64,000 nucleotides of DNA, taken from Pseudoxanthomonas sp. PXM01. Lineage in GTDB: Bacteria; Pseudomonadota; Gammaproteobacteria; Xanthomonadales; Xanthomonadaceae. The stretch is taken from the NCBI RefSeq assembly GCF_014851815.1, contig NZ_JACVAJ010000001.1, positions 1,240,001-1,304,000 of the forward strand, given 5' to 3'. The notes beneath the pieces were generated by a model. The model searched no databases, had not been told where the DNA came from, and was given only the letters and a program-made list of their open reading frames with translations. Both the position numbers and the translations under genes were made by a program. Of this stretch, positions 16,180-25,135 are shown piece after piece; the first letter of the stretch is position 1; every line of letters begins with the position of its first letter.

Positions 16180-18078
16180 ATGACCGTTGAGACCCGCAAA
16201 GAAACGCTGGGCTTCCAGGCCGAAGTGAAGCAGCTGCTGCAGCTGATGATCCACTCGCTGTATTCGAACAAGGAGATCTTCCTGCGCGAGCTGGTCTCCA
16301 ACGCCGCCGATGCCGCCGACAAGCTGCGCTTCGAGGCCCTGAAGGAACCCGGCCTGCTGGCCGAAGACCCCACCCTGCGCATCCGTATCGGCTTCGACGC
16401 CGCCGCGCGCACGGTGACCATCGACGACAACGGCATCGGCATGAGCCGCGACGAAGCCGTCGCTCACCTCGGCACCATCGCCAAGTCCGGCACCGGCGAG
16501 TTCCTGCGCGCGATGTCCGGCGACCAGAAGAAGGACGCCAGCCTGATCGGCCAGTTCGGCGTGGGCTTCTACAGCGCCTTCATCGTGGCCGACCGCGTGG
16601 ATGTGTTCAGCCGTCGCGCCGGCCTGCCCGCCAGCGAAGGCGTGCACTGGTCCAGCGCGGGCGAAGGCGATTTCGAGGTCGCCACCGTCGACAAGCCCGA
16701 ACGAGGCACACGCATCGTGCTGCACCTGAAGGACGGCGAAGAAGGTTTCGCCGACGGCTGGAAGCTGCGCGGCATCATCAAGAAGTACTCCGACCATGTC
16801 GGTCTGCCGATCGAGATGCCGAAGGAGCATCAGGGCGAAGACGCGCCCGCTTCCGTGGAATGGGAAGCCGTCAACAAGGCCAGCGCGCTGTGGACGCGCG
16901 CCAAGTCCGAGATCAAGGACGAGGAATACAGCGAGTTCTACAAGCACATCGCACACGACTTCACCGACCCGGCGGCGTGGAGCCACAACAAGGTCGAAGG
17001 CAAGCTGGAATACACCTCGCTGCTGTACGTCCCGGCGCGCGCACCGTTCGACCTGTACCACCGCGACGGCGCCAAGGGCCTGAAGCTGTACGTGCAGCGC
17101 GTCTTCATCATGGACCAGGCCGAACAGTTCCTGCCGCTGTACCTGCGCTTTCTGCGCGGCGTGGTCGATTCGTCCGACCTGTCGCTCAACGTATCGCGCG
17201 AGATCCTGCAATCCGGCCCGGTGGTCGACTCGATGCGCTCGGCGCTGACCAAGCGCGCGCTCGACATGCTGGAGAAGCTGGCCAAGGACAGGCCCGAGGA
17301 CTACAAAGCGTTCTGGACCAACTTCGGCCAGGTGTTGAAGGAAGGCCCCGCCGAGGACTACGCCAACCGCGAGAAGATCGCCGGCCTGCTCCGCTTCGCC
17401 TCCACGCACGACGCCTCCGGTGCGCCCAGCGTGTCGCTGGCCGACTACGTGAGCCGTCTGCCGGAAGGCCAGGACAAGCTCTACTTCCTGACCGGCGATT
17501 CGCACGCGCAGATCAAGGACAGTCCGCACCTGGAGATCTTCCGCAAGAAGGGCATCGAGGTGCTGCTGCTCACCGATCGCATCGACGAGTGGCTGATGGG
17601 CTATCTGACCGAGTTCGACGGCAAGTCCTTCATCGACGTCGCCCGCGGCGACCTGGACCTGGGCGCGCTGGACAGCGAGGACGACAAGAAGGCTCAGGAA
17701 GAGAGCGCGAAAGCCAAGGAGGCACTGACCGGTCGTATCAAGACCGTGCTGGGCCTGGACGTGGCCGACGTGCGCGTCTCACATCGCCTGACCGACTCGC
17801 CGGCCATCCTCGCCATCGGCCAGGGCGACCTGGGTCTGCAGATGCGCCAGTTGCTGGAAGCCAGCGGCCAGCAGGTGCCGGAGAGCAAGCCGGTGTTCGA
17901 GTTCAATCCCGACCACCCGCTGATCGCCAAGCTCGATGCCGAGAGCGACGCGAACCGCTTCAACAACCTCACCCGCGTGCTGTTCGACCAGGCCGCGCTC
18001 GCTGCCGGCGAAAGCCTCAAGGATCCGGCCGGTTACGTGAAACGACTCAATGCGCTGCTGCTGGAGTTGTCGGCGTAA
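16180..18078 (+). CDS. htpG: Chaperone HtpG (Hsp90)
   Basis: HtpG is the bacterial Hsp90, an ATP-driven dimeric cytosolic chaperone. The 632-residue protein has the GHKL ATPase domain (residues 1 to about 215: [42 protein letters not shown]), the middle domain with NVSREILQ, and a C-terminal dimerisation domain ([12 protein letters not shown]). Length is typical. A sigma-32-like promoter precedes it. The gene stands alone on the plus strand. Confidence 0.98.
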   Translation: MTVETRKETLGFQAEVKQLLQLMIHSLYSNKEIFLRELVSNAADAADKLRFEALKEPGLLAEDPTLRIRIGFDAAARTVTIDDNGIGMSRDEAVAHLGTIAKSGTGEFLRAMSGDQKKDASLIGQFGVGFYSAFIVADRVDVFSRRAGLPASEGVHWSSAGEGDFEVATVDKPERGTRIVLHLKDGEEGFADGWKLRGIIKKYSDHVGLPIEMPKEHQGEDAPASVEWEAVNKASALWTRAKSEIKDEEYSEFYKHIAHDFTDPAAWSHNKVEGKLEYTSLLYVPARAPFDLYHRDGAKGLKLYVQRVFIMDQAEQFLPLYLRFLRGVVDSSDLSLNVSREILQSGPVVDSMRSALTKRALDMLEKLAKDRPEDYKAFWTNFGQVLKEGPAEDYANREKIAGLLRFASTHDASGAPSVSLADYVSRLPEGQDKLYFLTGDSHAQIKDSPHLEIFRKKGIEVLLLTDRIDEWLMGYLTEFDGKSFIDVARGDLDLGALDSEDDKKAQEESAKAKEALTGRIKTVLGLDVADVRVSHRLTDSPAILAIGQGDLGLQMRQLLEASGQQVPESKPVFEFNPDHPLIAKLDAESDANRFNNLTRVLFDQAALAAGESLKDPAGYVKRLNALLLELSA

Positions 18079-18096
18079 GCGAAGTCACGCGGATGT

Positions 18097-18125
18097 CCCC
18101 TCTCCCCGTGCAACGGGGAGAAGGG
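18097..18125. repeat. Intergenic hairpin of the CTCCCCGT-type repeat
   Basis: CTCCCCGT and ACGGGGAG (18102-18120) form an 8-bp stem with a 3-base loop, extended by CCCT/AAGGG on the flanks. It sits between the convergent htpG and mini-FlgC genes and may act as a terminator for either, although no T tract follows. Confidence 0.55.
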
Positions 18126-18127
18126 AC

Positions 18128-18424
18128 TCAAGCCCTGATATCCAGAAGGCTACCCAGCGTCTGGTCGGCCACCTTCAGCACGAACAGGTTGGCGCCGGCC
18201 ATCGCCTTGTAGGTCAGCATCGCGGCGACGTCCTCGAGCGGGGCCGCCGGATCGGCCGGCGCGTCCACCACGCGCGCGGACACACCACCGGTCTCGGCCG
18301 ACAGCGCGACCGCCTGCCGCGCGGCATCGGGCGTGGCCAGGTTGGCGAGGTTGTGCGCGGCGGCCTGCAGGCCGGTGGAGGCGGCGCGCAGGCCCGAGGT
18401 GGCGATGCCGGTGATGGCGTTCAT
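18128..18424 (-). CDS. Miniature flagellar rod (FlgC/FlgG)-like protein
   Basis: This 98-residue protein starts MNAITGIATSGLRAASTGLQ, continues AAAHNLANLATPDA, which matches the N-terminal flagellar basal-body rod signature (ANxxTP), and ends MLTYKAMAGANLFVLKVADQ then TLGSLLDIRA, which matches the C-terminal rod/hook helix (about YKAN-KVIKTADQMLGTLLDI). Only about 35 residues link the two helices, where FlgC has about 80 or more. No other flagellar gene is nearby. It may be a reduced rod-like subunit or a degenerate paralogue. The start lacks a strong ribosome site, so confidence in function is low although the frame looks genuine. Confidence 0.75.
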   Translation of the reverse strand: MNAITGIATSGLRAASTGLQAAAHNLANLATPDAARQAVALSAETGGVSARVVDAPADPAAPLEDVAAMLTYKAMAGANLFVLKVADQTLGSLLDIRA

Positions 18425-18543
18425 GCGGGGATTCCGGGTTTTCCGCCCTCGATATCGGCCGCTGCCGGCCCCACTTGAGTCCAGTGCCCGGGCGTCCGAC
18501 AGCCGGGTGGTAGCATGTCGCCCTCTTCGAGATACCCCCTGCA

Positions 18544-19758
18544 ATGATCGGTTTTTTCCGCCGCAAGAAGCCCCAGGACGGCCCGGGCGCCGCCCAGACC
18601 CGCCCCAGCACCGAAGAACTCGCCGCCGCCTTCCCGCGCGCGCCCAGCGAGCCGTTGCCGGCGGACGCCGCCTTCCCTGCTGCCGCGCCCGCGGATGAGC
18701 AGGTGTCGCAGGCGGAGGGCGCGGAAAGTGCCGCTGTCGCGACGATCGGTACCGCGCCCGCCCCCTCACCCCAGCCCTCCCCTCCGCAGGCGGTGGAGAG
18801 CGAGCCTGAAACCGACGCCGCCCCGGCGGCGCCGGCCGGCAAGTCCGGCTGGCGCGACCGCCTGCGCCGCACCAGCGCCGCGCTGGGCCTGGCCGGCCTG
18901 TTCACGCGCAACCCGCGCCTGGACGACGACCTGCTGGACGAGATCGAAACCGCGCTGCTGACGGCTGACGTCGGCGTGCCGGCGACCACCGCCATCATCG
19001 AAGACCTTCGCAAGCGGATGAAGGAACGCGAGTTCGCCGATGCGCAGGCGCTGCTGAAGGCGCTGCGCGCCGACCTGATCGCACTGATCACGCCGGTGGC
19101 GAAGCCGCTGGTGATCGACGCCAGCCGCAAGCCGTTCGTCGTGCTGACCGTCGGCGTCAACGGCGTCGGCAAGACCACCACCATCGGCAAGCTGGCGCGC
19201 CGCTTCAAGCAGGACGGCCACAGCCTGATGCTCGCTGCCGGCGACACCTTTCGCGCCGCCGCCGTCGCGCAGCTGCAGACCTGGGGCGAACGCAACGGCG
19301 TGCCCGTGGTCGCGCAGGGCCAGGATGCCGATGCCGCCTCGGTCGCGTTCGACGCGCTGCAGTCGGCCAAGTCGCGCCACTTCGACGTGCTGATCGCCGA
19401 TACCGCCGGCCGCCTCCACACGCAGACCGGCCTGATGAACGAGCTGGGCAAGATCCGCCGCGTGCTGGGCAAGATCGACGCGGAAGCGCCGCACGAAGTG
19501 TTGATGGTCATCGACGGCACCACCGGCCAGAACGCGCTTTCGCAGCTGCGCCAGTTCCATGCCGCGGTCGGCGTCACCGGCCTGGTGGTCACCAAGCTGG
19601 ACGGCACCGCCAAGGGCGGCGTGGTGTTCGCGCTGGCGCGCGAATTCGGCATCCCAATCCGCTACGCCGGCATCGGCGAGCGCGTGGAAGACCTGCGCGT
19701 GTTCGACGCGGAATCGTTCGTCGACGCGCTGCTGCCGGAAGCGCTGGGTGGCGGCTGA
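18544..19758 (+). CDS. ftsY: Signal recognition particle receptor FtsY
   Basis: FtsY docks SRP-ribosome complexes at the membrane for co-translational insertion. The 404-residue protein has an acidic, Ala/Pro-rich N-terminal A region (to about residue 95), the helical N domain, and the GTPase G domain: GVNGVGKTTTIGKLARRF (G1), DTFRAAAVAQL, DTAGRLHTQTGLMNEL (G3) and TKLDGTAKGG (G4), finishing GERVEDLRVFDAESFVDALL. Length and order are normal. It is monocistronic, bounded downstream by a large palindromic repeat. Confidence 0.98.
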   Translation: MIGFFRRKKPQDGPGAAQTRPSTEELAAAFPRAPSEPLPADAAFPAAAPADEQVSQAEGAESAAVATIGTAPAPSPQPSPPQAVESEPETDAAPAAPAGKSGWRDRLRRTSAALGLAGLFTRNPRLDDDLLDEIETALLTADVGVPATTAIIEDLRKRMKEREFADAQALLKALRADLIALITPVAKPLVIDASRKPFVVLTVGVNGVGKTTTIGKLARRFKQDGHSLMLAAGDTFRAAAVAQLQTWGERNGVPVVAQGQDADAASVAFDALQSAKSRHFDVLIADTAGRLHTQTGLMNELGKIRRVLGKIDAEAPHEVLMVIDGTTGQNALSQLRQFHAAVGVTGLVVTKLDGTAKGGVVFALAREFGIPIRYAGIGERVEDLRVFDAESFVDALLPEALGGG

Positions 19759-19773
19759 CTTCGAGCCGCTCCT

Positions 19774-19840
19774 TGTGGGAGCGACGTCAGTCGCGATGAC
19801 GCCATCGCGGTGGTCGATCGCGACTGACGTCGCTCCCACA
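19774..19840. repeat. REP-like palindrome, 23-bp perfect arms (copy B)
   Basis: Arms 19774-19796 and 19818-19840 pair perfectly over 23 bp around a 21-base loop. The arms are identical to the inner 23 bases of the element at 12095-12164, while the loops differ. It fills the gap between ftsY and mutY. Confidence 0.92.
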
Positions 19841-19851
19841 GGTCGCCGCAC

Positions 19852-20901
19852 GTGAGCGGCACCTCCTTCGCCCAACGCCTGCTCACCTGGTTCGACGGCC
19901 ATGGCCGCCACGACCTGCCGTGGCAACATCCGCGCACGCCGTATCGCGTGTGGCTGTCGGAAATCATGCTGCAGCAGACCCAGGTCGCCACGGTCATCCC
20001 GTACTTCCTGCGGTTCGTCGAACGCTTTCCCACCCTGCCTGACCTCGCCGCCGCCACCACCGACCACGTGATGGCGCACTGGGCCGGCCTGGGCTACTAC
20101 GCCCGTGCCCGCAACCTGCACGCCGCCGCGAAAGCGTGCGTCGCGGACCATCGTGGCGACCTGCCGCGCGATTTCGATGCACTGCACGCGCTGCCCGGCA
20201 TCGGCCGCAGCACGGCCGGCGCCATCCTGTCGCAGGCATGGAACGACCGGTTCCCTATCCTCGACGGCAACGTCAAGCGCGTGCTGACGCGCTTCCACGG
20301 CATCGCCGGCTGGCCGGGGCTGCCGGCCGTGGAGAAACAACTGTGGGCGCTGGCGGAGCAGCACCTGCGCGACGTGCCTGAGGGCCGGCTGGCCGACTAC
20401 ACGCAGGCGCAGATGGATTTCGGCGCCACGCTATGCACGCGCGCCAAGCCGGCGTGCGTGGTGTGTCCCGTGCAGGACGATTGCGTGGCTCGCCGCGACG
20501 GTCTCACCGGTTCGCTGCCGACGTCGAAGCCGTCGAAGGTCCTGCCCGAACGCGAGGCCGTGGCGCTATGGCTGGAGAACACCACCGGCGAGATCCTGCT
20601 GCAACGTCGTCCGGACACCGGCATCTGGGCATCGCTGTGGACGCTGCCTCAGGCCGACACCGACGCCGGCATGCGCGACTGGTTCGCAAGCGAGATGAAG
20701 GGCGCCTACGACAACGCCGAAGAGTTGCCCGTCGTCGTCCACACCTTCAGCCACTATCGGCTGCATCTGCAGCCGTTGCGCCTGCGCAAGGTCGCCCTGC
20801 GCGACGCGGTGCGCGACAATGACGACCTGCGCTGGGTGGCGCGTGGCGACCTCGCCACGCTGGGCCTGCCGGCGCCGATCCGCAAACTTCTAGGGAACTG
20901 A
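19852..20901 (+). CDS. mutY: Adenine DNA glycosylase MutY
   Basis: MutY removes adenine mispaired with 8-oxoguanine. The 349-residue enzyme has the helix-hairpin-helix/GPD region (LPGIGRSTAGAIL, with ILDGNVKRVLTRF carrying the catalytic Asp), the EIMLQQTQVATV recognition helix with its early Glu, the 4Fe-4S ligands in CTRAKPACVVCPVQDDC, and a C-terminal NUDIX-like domain (about 235-349). The start is GTG at 19852. yggX follows 3 bp after the stop, forming the mutY-yggX operon known from enterobacteria; both serve oxidative-stress defence. Confidence 0.96.
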   Translation: MSGTSFAQRLLTWFDGHGRHDLPWQHPRTPYRVWLSEIMLQQTQVATVIPYFLRFVERFPTLPDLAAATTDHVMAHWAGLGYYARARNLHAAAKACVADHRGDLPRDFDALHALPGIGRSTAGAILSQAWNDRFPILDGNVKRVLTRFHGIAGWPGLPAVEKQLWALAEQHLRDVPEGRLADYTQAQMDFGATLCTRAKPACVVCPVQDDCVARRDGLTGSLPTSKPSKVLPEREAVALWLENTTGEILLQRRPDTGIWASLWTLPQADTDAGMRDWFASEMKGAYDNAEELPVVVHTFSHYRLHLQPLRLRKVALRDAVRDNDDLRWVARGDLATLGLPAPIRKLLGN

Positions 20902-20904
20902 CCG

Positions 20905-21174
20905 ATGTCGCGCACCGTCTTCTGCCAGTACGAACAACGCGAAACGGAGGGGCTCGATTTCGTTCCCTATCCCGGCGACCTGGGCAAGCGCATCTACGCC
21001 GACATCGGCAAGCCGGCGTGGGCGGCCTGGCTGGCGCACCAGACCATGCTGATCAACGAGAACCGGCTGTCGCCGCGCGATCCCAAGCACCGCGCCTTCC
21101 TGGAAACGGAACTGGAGAAATTCCTGTTCGACGGCGGTGCCGACAAGCCGGCTGGCTACGTGCCCACGCCGTAG
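20905..21174 (+). CDS. yggX: Fe(II)-trafficking protein YggX
   Basis: YggX is a small cytoplasmic protein that protects iron-sulfur clusters and handles ferrous iron. The 89 residues read [19 protein letters not shown] at the start with the conserved Cys7, then [20 protein letters not shown] and [11 protein letters not shown]. Length matches the family (about 90). It directly follows mutY, whose product is an iron-sulfur enzyme, and is almost certainly co-transcribed. Confidence 0.97.
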   Translation: MSRTVFCQYEQRETEGLDFVPYPGDLGKRIYADIGKPAWAAWLAHQTMLINENRLSPRDPKHRAFLETELEKFLFDGGADKPAGYVPTP

Positions 21175-21189
21175 CCGGCGGCCGATGCC

Positions 21190-21642
21190 TCAGCGCTTCG
21201 TCTGCCGCTCCACCGCGGCGGCTTCGCGCAGTTCCTTCTCGCTGGCGCGCAGGGCCTTCACGTCCAGCGGGCGGATGGTCTCGATGCGGCAGGGGATCTT
21301 GATGCTGGCGGTGCCCGCGCCCAGTGGTACTACGTCGTCGAATCGCGCAGACACGCGGCTCCCGAACTGGGTGATGTGGATGGCCATGGCGTAATCGAGG
21401 TCCTGGCAGGGACCGGTAAGTTCCAGCAGATAGCCCTCGCTGGGCTTGGTCCAGACGGCCAGGGCGCCATCGCCGAGGGGGGTCCAGCCGTTGAGGCGGC
21501 CGAAGTACTGGAAGTCCTTGACCGGTTCGCCGGCGTGGCCGCGGTAGAAGGCCAGCTTTTCGGCATCGGTCTGCTTTCCGTCGGTGGCACAGCCGGACAA
21601 CGCGGTCGCCGCCATCAGGGCGAAAGGAAGAAGGGGTTTCAT
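21190..21642 (-). CDS. Small lipoprotein, DUF6491-like
   Basis: The protein starts MKPLLPFALMAATALSGCAT with a clear lipobox LSGC (Cys18). The mature part, about 130 residues, includes YFGRLNGWTPLGDGALAVWT, EGYLLELTGPCQDLDYA and RFDDVVPLGAGTASIKIPCR, with two further cysteines. This arrangement resembles the uncharacterised DUF6491 lipoproteins of Xanthomonadales; I rely on memory for that label. Function unknown. It is convergent with yggX. Confidence 0.8.
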   Translation of the reverse strand: MKPLLPFALMAATALSGCATDGKQTDAEKLAFYRGHAGEPVKDFQYFGRLNGWTPLGDGALAVWTKPSEGYLLELTGPCQDLDYAMAIHITQFGSRVSARFDDVVPLGAGTASIKIPCRIETIRPLDVKALRASEKELREAAAVERQTKR

Positions 21643-21753
21643 GCGTGGCCTCCTCGGGCATGCGATGCGGGGCTCTCTCCGGAGCCCGATGATGCGCCCG
21701 TGGTGGACGGCGGGCGCCGCCCGCTGGCGCCCGCATTCAGCCGACGGTACGGC

Positions 21754-21782
21754 TTGCCATCCCCCGCCCCGATCCGTATCAT
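21754..21782 (+). promoter_or_regulatory. Promoter of tRNA-Phe
   Basis: TTGCCA (5 of 6) and TATCAT (5 of 6) are 17 bp apart, giving a start near 21789, about 36 bases before the mature tRNA. Confidence 0.65.
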
Positions 21783-21824
21783 TCGTCGCCTTCGCACCGG
21801 CTCGGCCGTACTGCGGGAAATCCT

Positions 21825-21900
21825 GGCCTGGTAGCTCAGTTGGTAGAGCAGCGGATTGAAAATCCGCGTGTCGGTGGTTCGAATCCGCCCCGGGCCACCA
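21825..21900 (+). tRNA. tRNA-Phe (anticodon GAA)
   Basis: A 76-base cloverleaf with acceptor GGCCTGG/CCGGGCC, D-arm TAGCTCAGTTGGTAGAGCA, anticodon stem GCGGA/TCCGC with GAA at 21858-21860, T-loop GGTTCGAATCC, and an encoded CCA end. A rho-independent terminator follows at once. Confidence 0.98.
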
Positions 21901-21911
21901 TATTGTTTCCG

Positions 21912-21939
21912 AAAGGCCTGCAGCGATGCAGGCCTTTTT
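21912..21939 (+). terminator. Rho-independent terminator of tRNA-Phe
   Basis: AAAGGCCTGCA and TGCAGGCCTTT form an 11-bp stem with a GCGA loop, followed by more T. It ends the tRNA transcript before the pseudouridine synthase gene. Confidence 0.9.
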
Positions 21940-21968
21940 CGTGTCCGCCAGGAACTCCGGTGTCTCCC

Positions 21969-22679
21969 ATGCCCGACCCCATCCGTCTCGCCAAGCGGGT
22001 TGCCGAACTGACCGGCTGCTCGCGTTCGGAAGCCGAACAGTACATCGAAGGCGGCTGGGTCACCGTAAACGGTGAGACGGTCGAGGCACCGCAACATCCG
22101 ATCACCGACGAGCGCGTGGAGATCGATCCCGCCGCCGAGCTCAACGCGAGCGAGCCCGCCACGCTGCTGATCCACAAACCGGCAGGCGTGGCCTGGCAGG
22201 ACGTGGCCGCACTGGCCGTTCCGGCCACCCGCGCGGCGGATGACAACAGCGGCATTCGCCCGTTGAAGCGGCATCTCCACCGCCTGACTCCACTGGTGCC
22301 GCTGGATACCGAGGCCAGCGGCCTCATGGTGCTCAGCCAGGATGGCCGCATATGGCGCCGGCTGACCGAAGACTACGCGCAGCTCGAGCAGGAGTTCGTG
22401 GTCGAGGTCCGCGGCGATGCCGGTCCCTACACGCTCGGCCGCATCGGCCACGCATCCAGCTACCAGGGCCGCGGATTGGCGCCGTGCAAGGTGAGCTGGC
22501 AGAACGAAGTGCGCCTGCGGTTCGCGATCAAGGATGTGCAACCCGGCGAGCTGCGCCACCGCTGCCGCGAGGGAGGCCTCGACGTGGTGTCCATCCGGCG
22601 CTTGCGGGTGGGCCGCATCCCGCTGTCGAAGATGCCCGTCGGGCAATGGCGCTATCTGCCTGCCGGCGCACGCTTCTAG
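21969..22679 (+). CDS. RsuA/RluF-family pseudouridine synthase
   Basis: The 236-residue protein begins with an S4 RNA-binding domain (residues about 5-55: LAKRVAELTGCSRSEAEQYI, EGGWVTVNGETVEAP), followed by the catalytic domain with HKPAGVAWQDV and VPLDTEASGLMVLSQDG. The Asp of PLDTEASG is the catalytic residue; the usual Arg before it (R-L-D) is replaced by Pro-Leu, an oddity for the family. The C-terminal part (GELRHRCREGGLDVVSIRRL) matches RluF-like proteins. It isomerises a uridine in rRNA or tRNA; the site cannot be assigned. Confidence 0.88.
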   Translation: MPDPIRLAKRVAELTGCSRSEAEQYIEGGWVTVNGETVEAPQHPITDERVEIDPAAELNASEPATLLIHKPAGVAWQDVAALAVPATRAADDNSGIRPLKRHLHRLTPLVPLDTEASGLMVLSQDGRIWRRLTEDYAQLEQEFVVEVRGDAGPYTLGRIGHASSYQGRGLAPCKVSWQNEVRLRFAIKDVQPGELRHRCREGGLDVVSIRRLRVGRIPLSKMPVGQWRYLPAGARF

Positions 22680-22801
22680 GGGTATTTTCCCGCATGGCCG
22701 GCGCCGGTACCTCCGCCGGATCGCTCTTGTCGGCCCATCGCTTCACGCAGCCCTCCGCCTTGCCTGACTACGCTGGTCGCATGCTCTTCCGAGGATCCCC
22801 C

Positions 22802-23086
22802 ATGCGACCGCTCATCCTGCTTTCCTTCCTGATGCTGTCCGCCTGCGGCGGCGGTGGCCTTGCCCGCGGAGGCGATGCACCGACGTGCGCCAGCGTCGCG
22901 TCCAAACAGAAGGCTGTCGACAGGATCGACAAGGATTACGAGGAACTCCGTCAACGTATCGTGGAATCACCCACCGAGAAGAACCAGCAGAAGCTGTCGG
23001 ACATGGCGACGGAGTCCGCGGCCGCCAACGCCGCACTCGATGCAGCCAAGGCCGAACAGGCTGCGGGACGCTGCCCGGAGGGTTAG
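22802..23086 (+). CDS. Small lipoprotein with predicted coiled coil
   Basis: Unrecognised family. MRPLILLSFLMLSAC is a lipoprotein signal (Cys15). After a Gly-rich stretch come about 60 charged residues (KQKAVDRIDKDYEELRQRIV, EKNQQKLSDMATESAAANAA) that look helical and coiled-coil-like. GAGGA upstream supports this start; another ATG lies at 22781. Its stop overlaps the stop of a convergent small gene. Confidence 0.65.
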   Translation: MRPLILLSFLMLSACGGGGLARGGDAPTCASVASKQKAVDRIDKDYEELRQRIVESPTEKNQQKLSDMATESAAANAALDAAKAEQAAGRCPEG

Positions 23087-23328
23087 GAACGTGGTGCGGG
23101 GGTGACGAAGCGTATCGGCAACGATGGCGCATCACCGATGATCCGCGATGTCTCCTCATGCGGGCAGCTTGCGCACTCGCGCGCCTGGTCTTGCGGCACC
23201 CCGCTCGGGTCGCAGCTTGGGATGCGGTGATCGATGCCCTGCGCATTCCCGTGCAGCCAGGCGACCAGCAGGAGGACGGCAACGCCGCACACTCCGGCAA
23301 TGAAGCGGGAATTCGAATCGAGGGGCAT
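23083..23328 (-). CDS. Hypothetical small single-pass membrane protein
   Basis: Starting at MPLDSNSRFIAGVCGVAVLL, this 81-residue frame has one transmembrane helix (about residues 9-26), then a soluble part with four cysteines (SCDPSG and ECASCPHEE) that could bind metal or form disulfides. Codon choice is consistent with coding, but no good ribosome site is visible, and the frame runs further upstream. It overlaps its convergent neighbour by 4 bp. It may be real but unproven. Confidence 0.45.
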   Translation of the reverse strand: MPLDSNSRFIAGVCGVAVLLLVAWLHGNAQGIDHRIPSCDPSGVPQDQARECASCPHEETSRIIGDAPSLPIRFVTPAPRS

Positions 23329-23662
23329 GAGCTTGGACTCGGGGAGCGTAAAGGGTGCGCTGGGGGCACGCAGGGTGCGCAGCGGAGGTGTCGATACGGG
23401 ATATCGTGACGCGCAGAACGATCCGGACAACGGCAGATATGGGCAGTGGCATTCCGATGCCCTCGATCACCACAGTCACCGGCCCACCGTCGAACCACCG
23501 CGCGCGGAATCGAGGGCATTCCCACCCCACCCAGCAGCGCGGCAAAGAGGGCACTCGCGCTTTGCCGGATCGGGCGGTTTGCGCCGACAGGGCCCGGCGT
23601 CGCGGACAAGCCGGTACGCGCTGCCTATCCTGCAGAACCTCGCCCCGTCCACCCGTGCCGCC

Positions 23663-24073
23663 ATGACACCCGCCACGCCCCCTTACGCCGTCGGTCAGCA
23701 GTGGCGCTGCCGCGGCCGCCATGCCGCCGAGACCCCGACGCTGACGATCAATCGCATCGACCCGCATCCGCTGGGCGGCGAGATCCTGCATGTCAGCGTG
23801 ACGCATGCACGCATCCGCCATCCCGGCCTGCGCGACGGCGTCATCACCACCTTCGCCCACCTGCCGATCATCGGCCAGGTGCTGGAGCGCAGCGATGCCG
23901 AATACGTCGGCGAAGGCACGCCCGATCCTGCGTACCTGGACGGCTACAACCAGTGGAAGCAGGCTTTCGACGCCGGGAAGGCAGGTTCCTACGGCATTCC
24001 GCTGGCGGAGATCCTCGACCTGATCGAGACGATGCTGGCCAAGCGCGACACGGACGGCGCCGGCCACGCCTGA
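23663..24073 (+). CDS. Conserved-looking hypothetical protein
   Basis: I do not recognise this 136-residue cytoplasmic protein. It starts MTPATPPYAVGQQWRCRGRH, and includes TLTINRIDPHPLGGEILHVS, a beta-rich stretch, and an acidic Tyr-rich middle (YVGEGTPDPAYLDGYNQWKQ) followed by a C-terminal helix (IPLAEILDLIETMLAKRD). No signal peptide or membrane segment is seen. The start at 23663 is chosen because sequence before it has no consistent coding character. Confidence 0.7.
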   Translation: MTPATPPYAVGQQWRCRGRHAAETPTLTINRIDPHPLGGEILHVSVTHARIRHPGLRDGVITTFAHLPIIGQVLERSDAEYVGEGTPDPAYLDGYNQWKQAFDAGKAGSYGIPLAEILDLIETMLAKRDTDGAGHA

Positions 24074-24080
24074 CGCACGA

Positions 24081-24596
24081 TCAAGGCGTCGCCGCGCGCG
24101 GTTGAGGCTTCGGAATGTCGGCCTTCGGTGCACGCCCAGATCCGATCATCGCCACCGCCCGCATTTCCACTACCGCACCTGGCGCGAGCAATGCACTGGT
24201 GCCGACAGCGCTCCACGCGGGGTAATGCGACGGGAAGAACTCGTGATGGATGGGTGCGAAGCGTGCGAACTCGGCCTGGAAGCTCGCTGGATCGGTGGGG
24301 CCGGTATGGAACGTGGTCAGCTCCACGACGTCAGCGTAGGTCGCGCCCGCTTCGGCGAGTTGCTTGCCCAACACCACGAACATGCGCCTGACCTTCTCCT
24401 CGTAGGTCCCGTCCCCGGCGGCGGGTATGCCGGACACGATGACCATGTCCCCTACTTTCACCACCGGCGTGTAGTGCCAGTCGTGGTACGCCGCCTCGTG
24501 CCCGGGATTGGCGAAGTGTTCGCGCGTCGGCACCTGCTGTGCTTGGGTGGCGGAGGCGACGGCGCACAACAGCAGGCATGAGATCAGGCGGACCAT
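24081..24596 (-). CDS. Exported RidA/YjgF-family protein
   Basis: RidA-family proteins are trimeric deaminases of reactive enamines and imines. Here a signal peptide (MVRLISCLLLCAVASATQAQ) precedes the domain: VKVGDMVIVSGIPAAGDGTY, RMFVVLGKQLAEAGATYADV and VGTSALLAPGAVVEMRAVAM, all diagnostic. The catalytic Arg of RidA sits in a position equivalent to the EMRAVAM region but reads EMRA, so activity is uncertain. GGAGT before ATG 24596 sets the start. Its 3' end is 7 bp from the convergent hypothetical gene. Confidence 0.85.
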   Translation of the reverse strand: MVRLISCLLLCAVASATQAQQVPTREHFANPGHEAAYHDWHYTPVVKVGDMVIVSGIPAAGDGTYEEKVRRMFVVLGKQLAEAGATYADVVELTTFHTGPTDPASFQAEFARFAPIHHEFFPSHYPAWSAVGTSALLAPGAVVEMRAVAMIGSGRAPKADIPKPQPRAATP

Positions 24597-24799
24597 GAAG
24601 AAACTCCGGGGCGGCGAAGCCGCAGTCTTGCGCCACCCGCGCAATAGGCCATGTCCCATCCGTCACGCCGCCACGACCCCATTTACCACGCGCTGAACGC
24701 GGTGCCGTCACGGCGTTCCCGACGGCGCGCCTTGACGTCGCCTGCACGCGGCCTGCCCCAAGTTCTACACACACCCCTCTCCTGCCACGGAATCGCCGA

Positions 24800-25120
24800 G
24801 TGAACATCGTCATGAAGACGGCATCGCATGTACTCCCCGACCGATTCACCTGGCTCCGCACCGAGGCCGGCCACGATCTCTGCGTGGACGACACGGTCAT
24901 CGCCGAGATACGCCCCCTCAACGCCGGACTGGTGTTGCGCGTACTGGTGGACATGGGCGACATCGCGCCGTTCGAGATGGCGGTGCGGTGCGAAGAGCGC
25001 GCCATCGGCTGGGCCACGCAGTGGGCGCGCCAGCGTGCCGGATTGCTGTGCCGATACGTGGACCAGCATCGTCCGCGCGTGTACGACGAGGCGCCCGGAC
25101 TAGCGCTGGCGTCGGCCTGA
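24800..25120 (+). CDS. Hypothetical protein, 102-106 residues
   Basis: No family recognised. The protein is soluble, with an N-terminal beta-rich half (DRFTWLRTEAGHDLCVDDTV) and an Arg/Trp-rich C-terminal half (RAIGWATQWARQRAGLLCRY). It starts at GTG 24800 or ATG 24812; neither has a strong ribosome site. It is convergent with the FHS transporter and separated by its terminator. Confidence 0.55.
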   Translation: MNIVMKTASHVLPDRFTWLRTEAGHDLCVDDTVIAEIRPLNAGLVLRVLVDMGDIAPFEMAVRCEERAIGWATQWARQRAGLLCRYVDQHRPRVYDEAPGLALASA

Positions 25121-25135
25121 GCGTCGTCTGTTGCG

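Noticed and set aside
23431..23662. Short gap with an 11-bp inverted repeat (23457-23467 and 23509-23519)
   Set aside because: ATGCCCTCGAT and ATCGAGGGCAT pair across a 41-base gap, but nothing else supports a regulatory element or RNA gene.
24597..24799. 203-bp gap between the RidA-like gene and the hypothetical gene
   Set aside because: No convincing promoter, hairpin or small frame was found; it probably holds divergent promoters I cannot define.
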